Assembly (NCBI RefSeq): GCF_002813915.1
Contig: NZ_CP019335.1
Location: forward strand, 1,471,777 to 1,535,776
DNA from: Tenacibaculum sp. SZ-18
GTDB taxonomy: Bacteria; Bacteroidota; Bacteroidia; Flavobacteriales; Flavobacteriaceae
DNA length: 64,000 bases
Direction: 5' to 3'
How positions within the stretch are numbered: the stretch's first letter is position 1; the number at the start of each line of letters is the position of its first letter. Shown in pieces: positions 8,059 to 16,702 of this stretch. The notes beneath the pieces were generated by a model. It searched no databases, was not told the DNA's origin, and saw nothing but the letters and a program-made list of their open reading frames with translations. A program made the translations under genes and the position numbers.

Positions 8059-10197
8059 CTACTTCACTAGAAGTTTTTTTGCTAATATTCCGAGGTCACT
8101 ATTTATTTTTATAAAGTAGGTTCCAGAACTTAACTTTTTGATTTTTATTTCTTTATTATTTACATCTTTTGAAGTTCTGTATACTTCTTGTCCGTTTATA
8201 TTATAAATTATAATTTCTTTAATAAGAATATTCGAATTATTATTTATGAATATTGTATTGTTTGATATTGGGTTTGGATATATTGAGATTATCTCTAGAA
8301 GATTATCTGTAACACTTGCTGTAGCACTACCATGAATACCAATATTGTCAACCACATCTCTTGCGAGTTCCTCCCATTCATTAACTTTATCAAAAGTTGT
8401 ATTTGGATTGACAACACTACTTTTACGTCTTAAAGTTACATCTTTAGCAAAGTTTCCTGTTCCGCCATTAAAGAGTCCAATAATATCTATTAATACATCA
8501 TTTTTGAATAATCCAACAGGATCATTTCCATTGAAGTTCATTGGCTCACCATTATTAGTACTACTATTATTTGGATGAACATAATCTGCTTCATCAATTA
8601 ATTTTTGAAGTCCAGCGCTTCCATTTATAATAACAAATACGTCGCCAGCGGCAATTGTTCCTGTTAAATTAAGAGGAGCAGACCAATTTGATCCACCATT
8701 ACCATTTCTTTTAATACTATAAACACTTAAATCAATAGCGCTAGAGGTAACATTTGCAATTTCTAAGGCTTTGTTATTACTAGAACCTTCAACATATTCA
8801 GAGAAGAATAATTCATTAGCGCTTCCAGTACCTCCATCTGTTGTTGTTCCATTTATAGCTGTACTTAATGGGGATTTATTATCAACACCATCTTTCGCCA
8901 ATACTTGGATACTATAAGTTGTTGAAGCAGTAAGAGAATTTATTGTATACGTGTTCGTTGTAGGTTCTGCATTTAAAATCCCATTAACGTAAACTTCATA
9001 TGCTGTCACTGCGGTATTATCTGTAGAAGGAGCCCACGTAACTTTTAATGTTGTATCAGTTTCATTACTTATGACAATATTTGTTGGAGTAGAAGGTGCT
9101 TCAGTATCCTCTAATGTTTTTGGAGCAATAGCAGCACTAAACGGAGATTCGTTATCTGCAGCGTCTTTTGCTTTTACTGTAATTGAATATGTTGTATTCG
9201 AATCCAAATTATTTAAAGTAATACTGGTATTAGTAGTATTAGATGTTAAAATACCATCTACATATACATCATAATTTGTTACACCTATATTATCAGATGA
9301 ATCATTCCAAGATACATCAATCGAAAAAGTTGTAATATTACTTGCTGTTACATTTGTCGGAGCAGTAGGAGCTTCTGTGTCATTTGTTGAATAAATTCCC
9401 CAAATATCTTCAGCTTCTGGTCCTCCCCAGATTCTGGTTGCTAATCTAGGATTATCAATAAACGGATTTCTATTTCCTTGAGCATAGGTATTGGTAGTAT
9501 TTTCATGAAATGGATTTCTCTGCTTTTCAATATCTGAAACTGGATCTTCAGCATTCCATTGAAGAAATAAATCGATCATATCGTCAGGAGTTTGAGAAGA
9601 ATCACCAACACCGACAAATGTTGGTTTACATTGATTTCCATATCTCAGATACATATACATTATAATACGTGCAACATCACCTTTCCATTCATCTCCAGGG
9701 TACCATCCGTTTGTAACTGAACCTGAGTTTCCAGATCCTCCAGCGAATTTTTTATTACTTCTACTAGAGTTTCTTTGCGGGTCAGAAGGGCGAAGGTTAT
9801 GGGCATCAGCATACGGAGCTCCATTATTTCCTCCTGCATCCAAATCAGGATTTGCTAAAGAGTTTGCAAAAACATGTTCTCGATTCCAATCACCATTATT
9901 ACCTCCATTTTGGTCAATCCCTCTGGTTCTAGCAGTAGTTCCAGAAGAGCTATATCCATAAATTAATAAAACTTCTGTATTGTTTTCAGGATTAACATCT
10001 GTAACTTTCGAGGCGTTCCAAATTCCTGGCGTGTAATCCAAAGGATTTGTGTGTGTGTTAATGATCTTAGTAGCAAGAGCATTTTTTAGAGAAACACCAG
10101 TCAAATTTAAATTGACATCATTATAATAAGTTTCTTGGGAGTGAGCTGAAATAACTATAAAACAGCTAAATAGGGTAAAGAGTAAATTTTTCATCAT
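8059..10197 (-). CDS. Secreted endonuclease I with Fn3, lamin-tail and T9SS sorting domains
   Basis: The 712-residue protein starts with a Sec signal peptide (to about residue 20). An endonuclease I domain spans about 40-265, with NREHVFANSLANPD and DAHNLRPSDPQRN; the His, Asn and Arg residues of the catalytic motif are visible. Two fibronectin type III domains (about 275-360 and 365-455) and a lamin-tail domain (about 460-620) follow. The C-terminal ~80 residues start with IISIYPNP and end in KKLLVK, the type A sorting signal of the Por (type IX) secretion system. It is probably an extracellular nuclease that releases nucleotides or phosphate from environmental DNA. The start could also be the next ATG, at 10194. 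Confidence 0.92.
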   Translation of the reverse strand: MMKNLLFTLFSCFIVISAHSQETYYNDVNLNLTGVSLKNALATKIINTHTNPLDYTPGIWNASKVTDVNPENNTEVLLIYGYSSSGTTARTRGIDQNGGNNGDWNREHVFANSLANPDLDAGGNNGAPYADAHNLRPSDPQRNSSRSNKKFAGGSGNSGSVTNGWYPGDEWKGDVARIIMYMYLRYGNQCKPTFVGVGDSSQTPDDMIDLFLQWNAEDPVSDIEKQRNPFHENTTNTYAQGNRNPFIDNPRLATRIWGGPEAEDIWGIYSTNDTEAPTAPTNVTASNITTFSIDVSWNDSSDNIGVTNYDVYVDGILTSNTTNTSITLNNLDSNTTYSITVKAKDAADNESPFSAAIAPKTLEDTEAPSTPTNIVISNETDTTLKVTWAPSTDNTAVTAYEVYVNGILNAEPTTNTYTINSLTASTTYSIQVLAKDGVDNKSPLSTAINGTTTDGGTGSANELFFSEYVEGSSNNKALEIANVTSSAIDLSVYSIKRNGNGGSNWSAPLNLTGTIAAGDVFVIINGSAGLQKLIDEADYVHPNNSSTNNGEPMNFNGNDPVGLFKNDVLIDIIGLFNGGTGNFAKDVTLRRKSSVVNPNTTFDKVNEWEELARDVVDNIGIHGSATASVTDNLLEIISIYPNPISNNTIFINNNSNILIKEIIIYNINGQEVYRTSKDVNNKEIKIKKLSSGTYFIKINSDLGILAKKLLVK

Positions 10198-10245
10198 TTA
10201 GATATAATGATTATGTAAAGAGTGTTAGGTTATGTCTAAATAGAC

Positions 10246-11028
10246 TTAATTTTTATCGGGAATTCTATCCCTTTCAATTTTTCCCTTTTTAATAGCTTTA
10301 TATTTTTCGTAACAATTTAGAACAGCTTCGATCATTTGTAGATCGCTGGCTTTTTTAATAAAGTATTCAGAATAGCTACAATCACCAAGTAATTTAGATA
10401 ATTGTTGTTTGTCCATTTCTAAATATTCCATCATAACCTCTCGATCAAATTTACCAGCCAGCATTTTCCTGAGATCATCCTCTTTTTTAAGTTTCTGTAA
10501 TTTTTTAAGCTGTTTAGGTTTTTTTCCAAATAATCCATACACTAAATCAACAGGATTTAGAAGTTTAGCAATTGGAGAAGAAATCTTTTGTGGTCGTCCT
10601 ACCTCATATGTTTGCCTTAAACCATTTAAATGGATTCTAGTAAAACGATCTTTTGGAACCTGCTTTACATCGACTTCTAAAACACCAATTAATTTGGTAG
10701 AGTTAATAATAACTTCTTTAACTTCTTCAGGTTTTTCATTTAAAGAAATAACAAGTTCATTTCCTTTTAATAAATCATTCGTTACTTTTAATTTTATGGA
10801 TTCAAATCCTAAATATGAAACTAGAACTGTATCATTAGCTTTGGCTATTAATTCAAAAAGACCTTTCTCGTTCGTAATGGTACCTTCTACAGAATTTAAA
10901 TTTAATATATGTGCTGCACTAAGCACCTTTTTGGTTTCAGAATGAATTATTTGTCCTTTAAGTTTATTTTGACCATAAAGACAAATTGAACTAAATAAAA
11001 TTGAGATTATAAGGATACATTTACGCAT
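10246..11028 (-). CDS. Carboxypeptidase-regulatory-like domain protein
   Basis: I take the ATG at 11028 as the start because it begins a clean signal peptide (MRKCILIISILFSSICLYGQ); the frame extends another 20 codons upstream without a signal. The mature protein has a CarboxypepD_reg-like beta-sandwich at about residues 22-105 (LKGQIIHSETKKVLSAAHIL, then GTITNEKGLFEL and YLGFESIKL), like the N-terminus of TonB-dependent receptors. A charged helical C-terminal part follows with no recognised domain. It is probably periplasmic or outer-membrane associated. Its function is unknown. It lies downstream of a tRNA pair, with a strong hairpin (11108-11137) between. Confidence 0.8.
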   Translation of the reverse strand: MRKCILIISILFSSICLYGQNKLKGQIIHSETKKVLSAAHILNLNSVEGTITNEKGLFELIAKANDTVLVSYLGFESIKLKVTNDLLKGNELVISLNEKPEEVKEVIINSTKLIGVLEVDVKQVPKDRFTRIHLNGLRQTYEVGRPQKISSPIAKLLNPVDLVYGLFGKKPKQLKKLQKLKKEDDLRKMLAGKFDREVMMEYLEMDKQQLSKLLGDCSYSEYFIKKASDLQMIEAVLNCYEKYKAIKKGKIERDRIPDKN

Positions 11029-11107
11029 ACTGCAATAATACGCATATTTACTAGTATAATAGTTAATTATATGTAAAAGTAATATCAAAAGATTTATAGT
11101 TAAAAAG

Positions 11108-11155
11108 ATAAGACCTTTCAGGAATGAAAGGCCTTATTGATCTCCTGTTGAGATC
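11108..11155 (-). terminator. Two-hairpin element upstream of the 10246 gene
   Basis: On the minus strand GATCTC-AACAG-GAGATC (11139-11155) is followed by ATAAGGCCTTTCA-TTCC-TGAAAGGTCTTAT (11108-11137; 13 bp with one G-U pair) and then CTTTTTAA. The second hairpin looks like an intrinsic terminator. It sits about 80 bp before the start of the next minus-strand gene and about 125 bp beyond the tRNA-Leu terminator, so it may end a short separate transcript or act as an attenuator. Confidence 0.5.
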
Positions 11156-11248
11156 TCGAGGGAAGGAGGATAATTGTTAAAATAAAGATAGTGAATAATC
11201 TTTTAAATCAGAATATTTTTTAAAAAAATTAGAATATAAATGGACATT

Positions 11249-11290
11249 GAAAAAATAGAAAACCATTAACATTTTGACTGCTAATGGTTT
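11249..11290 (-). terminator. Terminator after tRNA-Leu
   Basis: On the minus strand AAACCATTA pairs with TAATGGTTT across a 13-base loop (11260-11290) and is followed by TCTATTTTTT. It starts 22 bp beyond the 3' end of the tRNA. Confidence 0.6.
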
Positions 11291-11312
11291 GAAGTTTATT
11301 TTTATTTTAAAG

Positions 11313-11397
11313 TGCGCATAAGAAGATTCGAACTTCCACATTCATAAAGAATACTGCCCCCTCAAGGCAGCGCGTCTACCAATTCCGCCATATGCGC
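11313..11397 (-). tRNA. tRNA-Leu (anticodon GAG)
   Basis: The 85-base cloverleaf has a perfect 7-bp acceptor stem (GCGCATA with TATGCGC) and discriminator A. The anticodon stem CTGCC/GGCAG encloses loop TTGAGGG, which reads GAG. A long variable arm (TATTCTTTATGAATG) is typical of class II tRNA-Leu, and the T-loop is TTCGAAT. CCA is not encoded. It lies 42 bp from tRNA-Lys on the same strand. Confidence 0.97.
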
Positions 11398-11404
11398 TTA
11401 AACT

Positions 11405-11434
11405 AAAAGAGTTAAGCCTATGCTTAACTCTTTT
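11405..11434. terminator. Hairpin between tRNA-Lys and tRNA-Leu
   Basis: AAAAGAGTTAAGC and GCTTAACTCTTTT form a 13-bp perfect stem with loop CTAT, followed by more T on the plus strand. On the minus strand it lies between the two tRNA genes, so it either ends the tRNA-Lys transcript or is a processing structure. Confidence 0.6.
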
Positions 11435-11439
11435 TTTTG

Positions 11440-11512
11440 TGACCGGGCTGGGGCTCGAACCCAGGACCCTCTCCTTAAAAGGGAGATGCTCTACCAACTG
11501 AGCTACCCGGTC
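11440..11512 (-). tRNA. tRNA-Lys (anticodon TTT)
   Basis: The 73-base cloverleaf has acceptor stem GACCGGG/CCCGGTC, D-arm GCTCAGTTGGTAGAGC, and anticodon stem TCTCC/GGAGA around CTTTTAA, which reads TTT. The T-arm is CTGGG-TTCGAGC-CCCAG and the discriminator is A. CCA is not encoded. A TATATTTG promoter lies about 23 bp upstream. Confidence 0.98.
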
Positions 11513-11534
11513 TTAACCTTTTTCAAAGCGAGTG

Positions 11535-11542
11535 CAAATATA
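11535..11542 (-). promoter_or_regulatory. tRNA promoter -7 element
   Basis: TATATTTG on the minus strand matches TAnnTTTG exactly and would start transcription near 11528, 16 bases before tRNA-Lys. Confidence 0.5.
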
Positions 11543-11609
11543 CAAGGGTTTTCAAATGAAAAAAAACTTTTTTAATATTTTTTTATAGATATTTGCTTTA
11601 TTTCTATTT

Positions 11610-12128
11610 ATGAGGATTGTTTTATTAGGATATATGGCTAGTGGTAAGTCAACTATAGGTAAAGTTTTGGCTGAAAAACTGAATTTATTATTTATTGATT
11701 TGGATGATTACATTGAAAATAAGTTTCAAAAGAGCATAAGTGACATATTTAATGATGAAGGAGAGATTTTCTTCAGACTTCAAGAACATGAAGCTATTAA
11801 GGAAATTTTAGCTAAACAAGATGAATTTATTTTGTCGCTTGGAGGGGGATCACCTTGCTATGCAGGAAATATGGATTTAATCAATAGTCATGAAGATGTG
11901 AAATCTGTTTACATAAAGTTATCTGTAAATACTATTTATAACAGGCTTATTGCTGAAAAAGATCACAGACCTATTGTTTCTAAAATTCCAACAGATGAAT
12001 TGGAAGAATTTATAGCTAAGCATTTATTTGAGAGAAGTTTTTTTTATGAGCAAGCAAAAATTAAATTACTCACTAATAACAAAAGTGTAAAAAAAACAAT
12101 AGAGGAGTTGGAAATGTTACTCCTCTAG
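11610..12128 (+). CDS. aroK: Shikimate kinase
   Basis: The 172-residue protein is a P-loop kinase that phosphorylates shikimate at the 3-hydroxyl in aromatic amino-acid synthesis (cytoplasm). The Walker A loop GYMASGKST is at residues 7-15. The shikimate-binding DLDD is near 31-34, and the GGG of SLGGGSP near 79. The lid Arg lies in EKDHRPI near 115. The length is normal. It is transcribed alone and converges with a phosphoribosyltransferase gene, overlapping its 3' end by 12 bp. Confidence 0.96.
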   Translation: MRIVLLGYMASGKSTIGKVLAEKLNLLFIDLDDYIENKFQKSISDIFNDEGEIFFRLQEHEAIKEILAKQDEFILSLGGGSPCYAGNMDLINSHEDVKSVYIKLSVNTIYNRLIAEKDHRPIVSKIPTDELEEFIAKHLFERSFFYEQAKIKLLTNNKSVKKTIEELEMLLL

Positions 12129-12623
12129 GTATGCAATAATTTCGTCATCTTTAAATTCAACTACAACATGTTCTTTAATAGAAGTAGAGAAAGAAATCCC
12201 TTTAAAATCAGCTTTTACAGGGTATTTTTTGTGGTTTCTATTAACCAAGACAGCTGTCTTAAACTTTTTAAGAGGTACTTCGAGAAAATGTTTGATAGCA
12301 TATATTAAAGTAGTCCCTGAATGCAAAACGTCATCAACTAAAATAACTGATTTATCCTGGTATAAATCTGAACTAATGTCAGTTGAAATAGGACCTAAGG
12401 GATTTTTCTTGTCCATATTAACTTTACATAGAGAAACCTGAATGTCAGATATTTCCCTTATAATGGAAACAATTTTTCCTGCTAATGAGTATCCATTATC
12501 AGCTATTCCAGCAACTATTAATTCAGACTCATTGTAGTTTACTTCATAAATTTGATATGCGATTCTCCGTATCTTCTGAGATATCTCGGTATTATTTAAA
12601 ATAATATTGTTCGTGTCTATCAT
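12117..12623 (-). CDS. PyrR-like phosphoribosyltransferase
   Basis: The 168-residue protein is a type I phosphoribosyltransferase. The PRPP-binding motif VILVDDVLHSGTTL is at about residues 93-106. The later block NRNHKKYPVKADFKG resembles the NRGHxxxPIxxDxxG region of PyrR proteins. PyrR can be a uracil phosphoribosyltransferase or an RNA-binding attenuator of pyr operons; which role applies cannot be told from the sequence. The gene follows the S4-domain gene by 9 bp on the same strand and overlaps aroK tail to tail. Confidence 0.85.
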   Translation of the reverse strand: MIDTNNIILNNTEISQKIRRIAYQIYEVNYNESELIVAGIADNGYSLAGKIVSIIREISDIQVSLCKVNMDKKNPLGPISTDISSDLYQDKSVILVDDVLHSGTTLIYAIKHFLEVPLKKFKTAVLVNRNHKKYPVKADFKGISFSTSIKEHVVVEFKDDEIIAYLEE

Positions 12624-12632
12624 AATGCAAAT

Positions 12633-13013
12633 TTAAGTATCTTCTTCATTAGTATCATAATAATCTTCAATATCTCTTCGGTCTTTTTTTGTGGGTCTTC
12701 CAGTACCTTTTTTGCGGTAATAGTCCTTAGCAAATTTTAATAATTCTGTTTTTTCAAACTCTTCTTTAGGAGTTAAATCTTTTCTGTATAAATCAACAAG
12801 TTTAGCTCCAACACGACTTTCTGGAATATCAATAACCTTAATCTTATAATTAATTTGATTTTTTCGAACTATAATAATTTCCCCACCATATACTTCTCGT
12901 GAAGGTTTTAACGTGTTCTCTTCGATTTTTACCTGCCCTTTCTTACAAGCAGTTGTGGCGATACTTCTAGTTTTAAAAAGTCGAATACACCATAAATATT
13001 TATCTATTCTCAT
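12633..13013 (-). CDS. hslR: S4-domain RNA-binding heat-shock protein (Hsp15-like)
   Basis: The 126-residue protein begins with an S4 RNA-binding domain (MRIDKYLWCIRLFKTRSIAT, then CKKGQVKIEENTLKPSREV), the fold of Hsp15, which binds stalled 50S subunits carrying nascent chains in E. coli. A basic tail (YYRKKGTGRPTKKDRRDIED) matches the Hsp15 C-terminus. It forms a two-gene unit with the downstream phosphoribosyltransferase. The ribosome-rescue role is inferred from the family. A TAACTTTG promoter lies about 34 bp upstream. Confidence 0.88.
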   Translation of the reverse strand: MRIDKYLWCIRLFKTRSIATTACKKGQVKIEENTLKPSREVYGGEIIIVRKNQINYKIKVIDIPESRVGAKLVDLYRKDLTPKEEFEKTELLKFAKDYYRKKGTGRPTKKDRRDIEDYYDTNEEDT

Positions 13014-13046
13014 ACAAAAAGTTAATTTTTTTGCGTTTGCTTTTTA

Positions 13047-13054
13047 CAAAGTTA
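13047..13054 (-). promoter_or_regulatory. Promoter -7 element of the hslR unit
   Basis: TAACTTTG on the minus strand matches TAnnTTTG, with a predicted start near 13040 and a leader of about 27 bases before the hslR ATG at 13013. Confidence 0.45.
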
Positions 13055-13089
13055 TAAAAATGGTAAATTGCGCGACAAAATTACGATTA

Positions 13090-13989
13090 ATGATAAAATT
13101 TAGACATCTTTTTTTAATAGGAATTATTTCACTTTTAACGTATGCTTGCGGAAGTGATGGAGTAGCACCAGTTGATGATTTTGATTTTGCTGCTCAAGCA
13201 GTTAGAGATAATGATACTCTTGTAAATTTTTTTAAAAGTCATTATTATGATACTGCTGAAGGGATCGTAAAACCTTTAGAAGACGGTCAGACAGCTCTTT
13301 TTGATGATCCTAAATTAGTATCACAAGATGTGGAAGAGACAATTAATGATGTTGATATTGATTATAAATTATATTCCTACACTATTGAACAAGGAACTTC
13401 GTCTAAGGATTTTCCAACAGTCGTGGATTCAGTATTAGTTAATTATTCAGGAAGAAGGATATTGAATGGTTCTACCTTAAATGATACTGATTTTGACAGC
13501 AACAACAATTTATGGTTTGTATTAGGAGCAGGAGTAATTAGAGGTTGGACTTACGGCATTCCTAATATTAAATGTGGTATTAATGTTACTTTGCCTAATG
13601 AACCTTTAACTTTTACTGGAACAGGAAAGATTATATTATTCATTCCATCAGGTTTGGCATATAGAAATGCTGGTAGAGGAACGATTTTACCAAATGAGAG
13701 TTTGTTATTTTATGTAGAGTTGAATGATATTGTAGAAAATACAGATTCAGATTTAGACGGAGTTGCGAATATCTTAGAGGATATCGATGGTGACGGAAAA
13801 CCATGGAACGATGATACCGATGAAAACGGTATCGTTAATTTTGCTGATAATGATGATGACGGAGATGGCGTTTTAACAAGAAATGAAGATGCTAATAAAG
13901 ATGGGGATCCAAGTAATGATTTTAGTGATCCTGAAAATCCTACATTACCAGATTATTTGAACCCAAATATTCGTGTTTCGAACGAATAG
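13090..13989 (+). CDS. FKBP-type peptidyl-prolyl isomerase lipoprotein with a calcium-binding-like tail
   Basis: The open frame extends back over hslR, but the ATG at 13090 starts a lipoprotein signal (MIKFRHLFLIGIISLLTYAC, lipidated Cys20), giving 299 residues. An FKBP domain spans about residues 85-220 (VDSVLVNYSGRRILNGS, WFVLGAGVIRGWTYGI, LFIPSGLAYRNAGRG). It catalyses prolyl isomerisation and helps fold exported proteins. The last ~70 residues hold Asp-rich DxDxDG motifs (DSDLDGVANILEDIDGDGK, DNDDDGDGV) like thrombospondin type 3 or EF-hand-like calcium sites. It is probably in the periplasmic or outer-membrane leaflet. It stands alone, with a terminator at 14011. Confidence 0.9.
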   Translation: MIKFRHLFLIGIISLLTYACGSDGVAPVDDFDFAAQAVRDNDTLVNFFKSHYYDTAEGIVKPLEDGQTALFDDPKLVSQDVEETINDVDIDYKLYSYTIEQGTSSKDFPTVVDSVLVNYSGRRILNGSTLNDTDFDSNNNLWFVLGAGVIRGWTYGIPNIKCGINVTLPNEPLTFTGTGKIILFIPSGLAYRNAGRGTILPNESLLFYVELNDIVENTDSDLDGVANILEDIDGDGKPWNDDTDENGIVNFADNDDDGDGVLTRNEDANKDGDPSNDFSDPENPTLPDYLNPNIRVSNE

Positions 13990-14010
13990 AAAAGTATATT
14001 TCAAAAATAT

Positions 14011-14038
14011 GGGCAGCACTTTGGTGTTGCTTTTTTTT
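14011..14038 (+). terminator. Terminator of the FKBP lipoprotein gene
   Basis: GCAGCAC-TTTG-GTGTTGC (14013-14030; one G-T pair) is followed by a run of eight T. Confidence 0.8.
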
Positions 14039-14393
14039 ATTTATTAATTAAAACTTTAATAATCTATACTTGCTTTAGATATATTTTTTTAGCTATTAAT
14101 ATCATTGATAATAATTAAACCGTGAAGTTTTAATAATTGTTAGTTTACCTCTTATTGTTATCGAATTATAAAGAATAAATTATGGATATAAGTAAGATAG
14201 TTTGTGAAAGACATATTTATTGAATGTCAAAAACAATTTTTCAAATCAAATATAATAGATGAGTCTTAAAAAGAAATAGATTGATAGATTTTAAAAATAA
14301 TTAATTAAATAGGAGAGCTATTTTATTTGATTTTTTATTTTATTTATTTTAAGTTAATTTTTGTCAACTTATTCTAGTAACGTATAATGAAAA
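14039..14393. other. Gene-free, A+T-rich stretch
   Basis: Between the two convergent terminators I see no coding frame, repeat or structured element that I can support. Confidence 0.5.
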
Positions 14394-14420
14394 AATAAAA
14401 AGCAACACTTTTGTGTTGCT
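14394..14420 (-). terminator. Terminator of the beta-barrel protein gene
   Basis: AGCAACAC-TTTT-GTGTTGCT (14401-14420) is a perfect 8-bp stem. On the minus strand it is followed by TTTTATTTTTT. It lies 35 bp after the stop at 14456. Confidence 0.8.
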
Positions 14421-14455
14421 TCATTTTAAAAATATAATTTTAAGATTCTTTTATT

Positions 14456-15067
14456 TTAAAATCTATATGATAAACCGAATATAATTTGGTTTACTCTTGT
14501 ATCAAAATTTTGTGTTCCTGCAACATTTGAAATGAAATTTGATTCGATATCAGAAAATCCTCTTTCCCAACGAGCGTCAATTCCGAATTTTCCTAGTTCA
14601 ATTCCACCACCTAGTTGCATACCAAGTGTAAAACCGTCAGATTTAAGGTTTGATACTGCATCAATATCTAAATCACCATCTAATAAATATTGGAACGATG
14701 GGCCAATGTGAACATAAGCGATTTTAAAAAATTTCTTACCTAACAATACAGGAATATCAATTTTTTGGAAATCATATCCAACTTTTTGAGAACTTGTTGC
14801 AGTTCTAAAGTCTACTTCACTTTTTAATGAGGTGTATACTAATTCAGGTCTAATATACAAGCCAACTACTGGAAGTTTAAAACGCAACCAAATACCAGCA
14901 TGGTAACCAGTTCGACCTTCAGCATTTCCATTGATAATATTATCAGCTGAATCAATAAAGGAATCAGAATTATAATTGATTCCTCCTTTAATACCAAAAT
15001 GAATTTGTGCGTCAGCTAATTGAGTAACACCGAAGATTAAGCATAACGCTAAAATTAGTTTTTTCAT
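14456..15067 (-). CDS. Outer-membrane beta-barrel protein (PorT family)
   Basis: The 203-residue protein has a signal peptide (MKKLILALCLIFGVTQLADAQ) and then alternating hydrophobic/polar strands starting IHFGIKGGINYNSDSF and ending QIIFGLSYRF, with the C-terminal Phe typical of outer-membrane barrels. Its length and the FGIKGG start fit the outer_membrane_beta-barrel/PorT-like domain group common in Flavobacteriia. It is probably an 8-strand barrel; its substrate or partner is unknown. It is followed by its own terminator, and it ends a run of minus-strand genes beginning at smpB. Confidence 0.85.
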   Translation of the reverse strand: MKKLILALCLIFGVTQLADAQIHFGIKGGINYNSDSFIDSADNIINGNAEGRTGYHAGIWLRFKLPVVGLYIRPELVYTSLKSEVDFRTATSSQKVGYDFQKIDIPVLLGKKFFKIAYVHIGPSFQYLLDGDLDIDAVSNLKSDGFTLGMQLGGGIELGKFGIDARWERGFSDIESNFISNVAGTQNFDTRVNQIIFGLSYRF

Positions 15068-15113
15068 AATCTTTTAATTTGAGTAATTGTATAAAAACGT
15101 TTTTTCTGATTGA

Positions 15114-16067
15114 TTATTTCCTTTTCAAAACATTCTTAACTGCTTCTATAACAGCTTCATTGTTTATTTTATACTTTTTCATTAATTCAGCTGGTGTTGC
15201 AGATTCACCAAAACTATCATTTACCGCGACAAACTCTTGTGGAGTAGGGGCGTTTTGAGTTAAACAACGAGCTACACTTTCTCCAAGTCCACCAAATTTA
15301 TTATGTTCTTCGGCAGTTACAATACATTTAGTTTTAGCTACAGACCCTAGAATAGCTTCTTCGTCCAATGGCTTAATTGTATGAATATTAATAACTTCAG
15401 CTGAAATTCCTTCCTCTTCTAGTTTTTCGGCAGCTAATAAAGATTCCCATACTAAGTGTCCAGTTGCGACAATTGTAACGTCAGATCCTTCGGTTAATTT
15501 AATAGCCTTACCAATTTCAAATTTTTGATCTTCTGGCATGAATACAGGAACTTTTGGTCTACCAAAACGAAGGTATACAGGGCCATCATGTTCGGCAATA
15601 GCTATAGTTGCTGCTTTCGTTTGATTGTAATCACAAGTATTGATTACTGTCATTCCTGGTAACATTTTCATCAAACCAATATCTTCTAATATTTGGTGTG
15701 TTGCACCGTCTTCTCCCAAAGTTAAACCTGCGTGCGATGCACAAATTTTCACATTTTTATGAGAGTATGCAATTGATTGACGAATTTGATCATAAACACG
15801 TCCAGTAGAAAAATTAGCGAAAGTTCCTGTAAAAGGAATTTTACCACCAATAGTTAAACCAGCAGCAATACCCATCATATTTGCTTCAGCAATTCCTACT
15901 TGAAAAAAACGTTCTGGATGGTTCTTTTCAAATTCATTCATTTTTAATGAACCTGTTAAGTCAGCACATAAAGCAACTACATTAGGATTTGTTTTTCCTA
16001 ATTCAGTTAAACCATCTCCAAAACCAGATCGAGTGTCTTTTTTTTCTGTGTATGTATATTTTTTCAT
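15114..16067 (-). CDS. Transketolase, C-terminal subunit
   Basis: I start at the ATG at 16067 ([20 protein letters not shown]), giving 317 residues. It contains the pyrimidine-binding domain (about 1-180, with [10 protein letters not shown] and [20 protein letters not shown], whose Glu is the thiamine-activating residue) and the transketolase C-terminal domain (about 190-317). In split transketolases this half pairs with a separate N-terminal subunit that binds the thiamine pyrophosphate. That partner is not adjacent here: the upstream neighbours are maf and smpB. The pair would transfer two-carbon units in the pentose phosphate pathway. Confidence 0.93.
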   Translation of the reverse strand: MKKYTYTEKKDTRSGFGDGLTELGKTNPNVVALCADLTGSLKMNEFEKNHPERFFQVGIAEANMMGIAAGLTIGGKIPFTGTFANFSTGRVYDQIRQSIAYSHKNVKICASHAGLTLGEDGATHQILEDIGLMKMLPGMTVINTCDYNQTKAATIAIAEHDGPVYLRFGRPKVPVFMPEDQKFEIGKAIKLTEGSDVTIVATGHLVWESLLAAEKLEEEGISAEVINIHTIKPLDEEAILGSVAKTKCIVTAEEHNKFGGLGESVARCLTQNAPTPQEFVAVNDSFGESATPAELMKKYKINNEAVIEAVKNVLKRK

Positions 16068-16117
16068 TGTTGTGTTGTAAATTCGGATCAAAAATAAACT
16101 TTTAATAAAGATGACGT

Positions 16118-16699
16118 TTATAAATTCATCAATTCTTTATATAATTTATGAACAGGTAATCCCATAACATTAAAGTAGCTTCCTTCAATTTTATGAATAC
16201 CTATTTTTCCGATCCATTCCTGAATTCCATAGGCGCCTGCTTTATCATAAGGTTGATACATCTTTATGTAATAATCTATTTCTTCTTTTGTAAGTTCTCT
16301 GAAGTATACAGTAGCGGTATCATTAAATACTTTTTGAAAATTTTTACTTTTAAGACTTACTGAGGTTATTACCTGATGTGATTTTCCTGATAAACTTTCA
16401 ATCATCTTAAAAGCTTCATGGTAATCTTTAGGTTTACCAAGAGCTTTATTATCTAGCCAAACAATTGTATCAGATGTAACAAGCAAGTCATTGGTGTTTA
16501 ATTCATCTTTGAAAGGAACAGTTTTTAAATCTGCTATATAATCAGTGATTTCCGATCCTTCAAGATGATTTGGGTAAATTTCGTCTACGCTTTTTATTCG
16601 GATTTCAAAATTCAAATCCAAATCTTTAAAGAATTGTTGCCTTCTTGGAGATCCTGATGCAAGAATAATATTAAACTTGGCTAGCTTTTCTTTTAACAT
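16118..16699 (-). CDS. maf: Maf-family nucleotide pyrophosphatase
   Basis: The 193-residue protein opens with the Maf signature [13 protein letters not shown] (about residues 12-24). It also has the conserved SDTIVWL (about 76-82), [20 protein letters not shown] and [10 protein letters not shown] blocks. Maf proteins hydrolyse non-canonical or modified nucleoside triphosphates to the monophosphate. The gene lies 3 bp after smpB and 50 bp before the transketolase gene, so the three are probably co-transcribed from the promoter at 17182. Confidence 0.95.
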   Translation of the reverse strand: MLKEKLAKFNIILASGSPRRQQFFKDLDLNFEIRIKSVDEIYPNHLEGSEITDYIADLKTVPFKDELNTNDLLVTSDTIVWLDNKALGKPKDYHEAFKMIESLSGKSHQVITSVSLKSKNFQKVFNDTATVYFRELTKEEIDYYIKMYQPYDKAGAYGIQEWIGKIGIHKIEGSYFNVMGLPVHKLYKELMNL

Positions 16700-16702
16700 G
16701 TA

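Noticed and set aside
10409..10945. Plus-strand open frame of 178 codons
   Set aside because: It is antisense to the carboxypeptidase-regulatory-domain gene, with Ser/Phe-rich composition typical of a reverse-complement shadow.
11313..11512. tRNA pair as an integration (att) site
   Set aside because: No duplicated tRNA 3' end or integrase was found on either side.
12913..13089. Upstream extension of the FKBP lipoprotein frame
   Set aside because: It overlaps hslR antisense and would bury the lipoprotein signal that starts at 13090.
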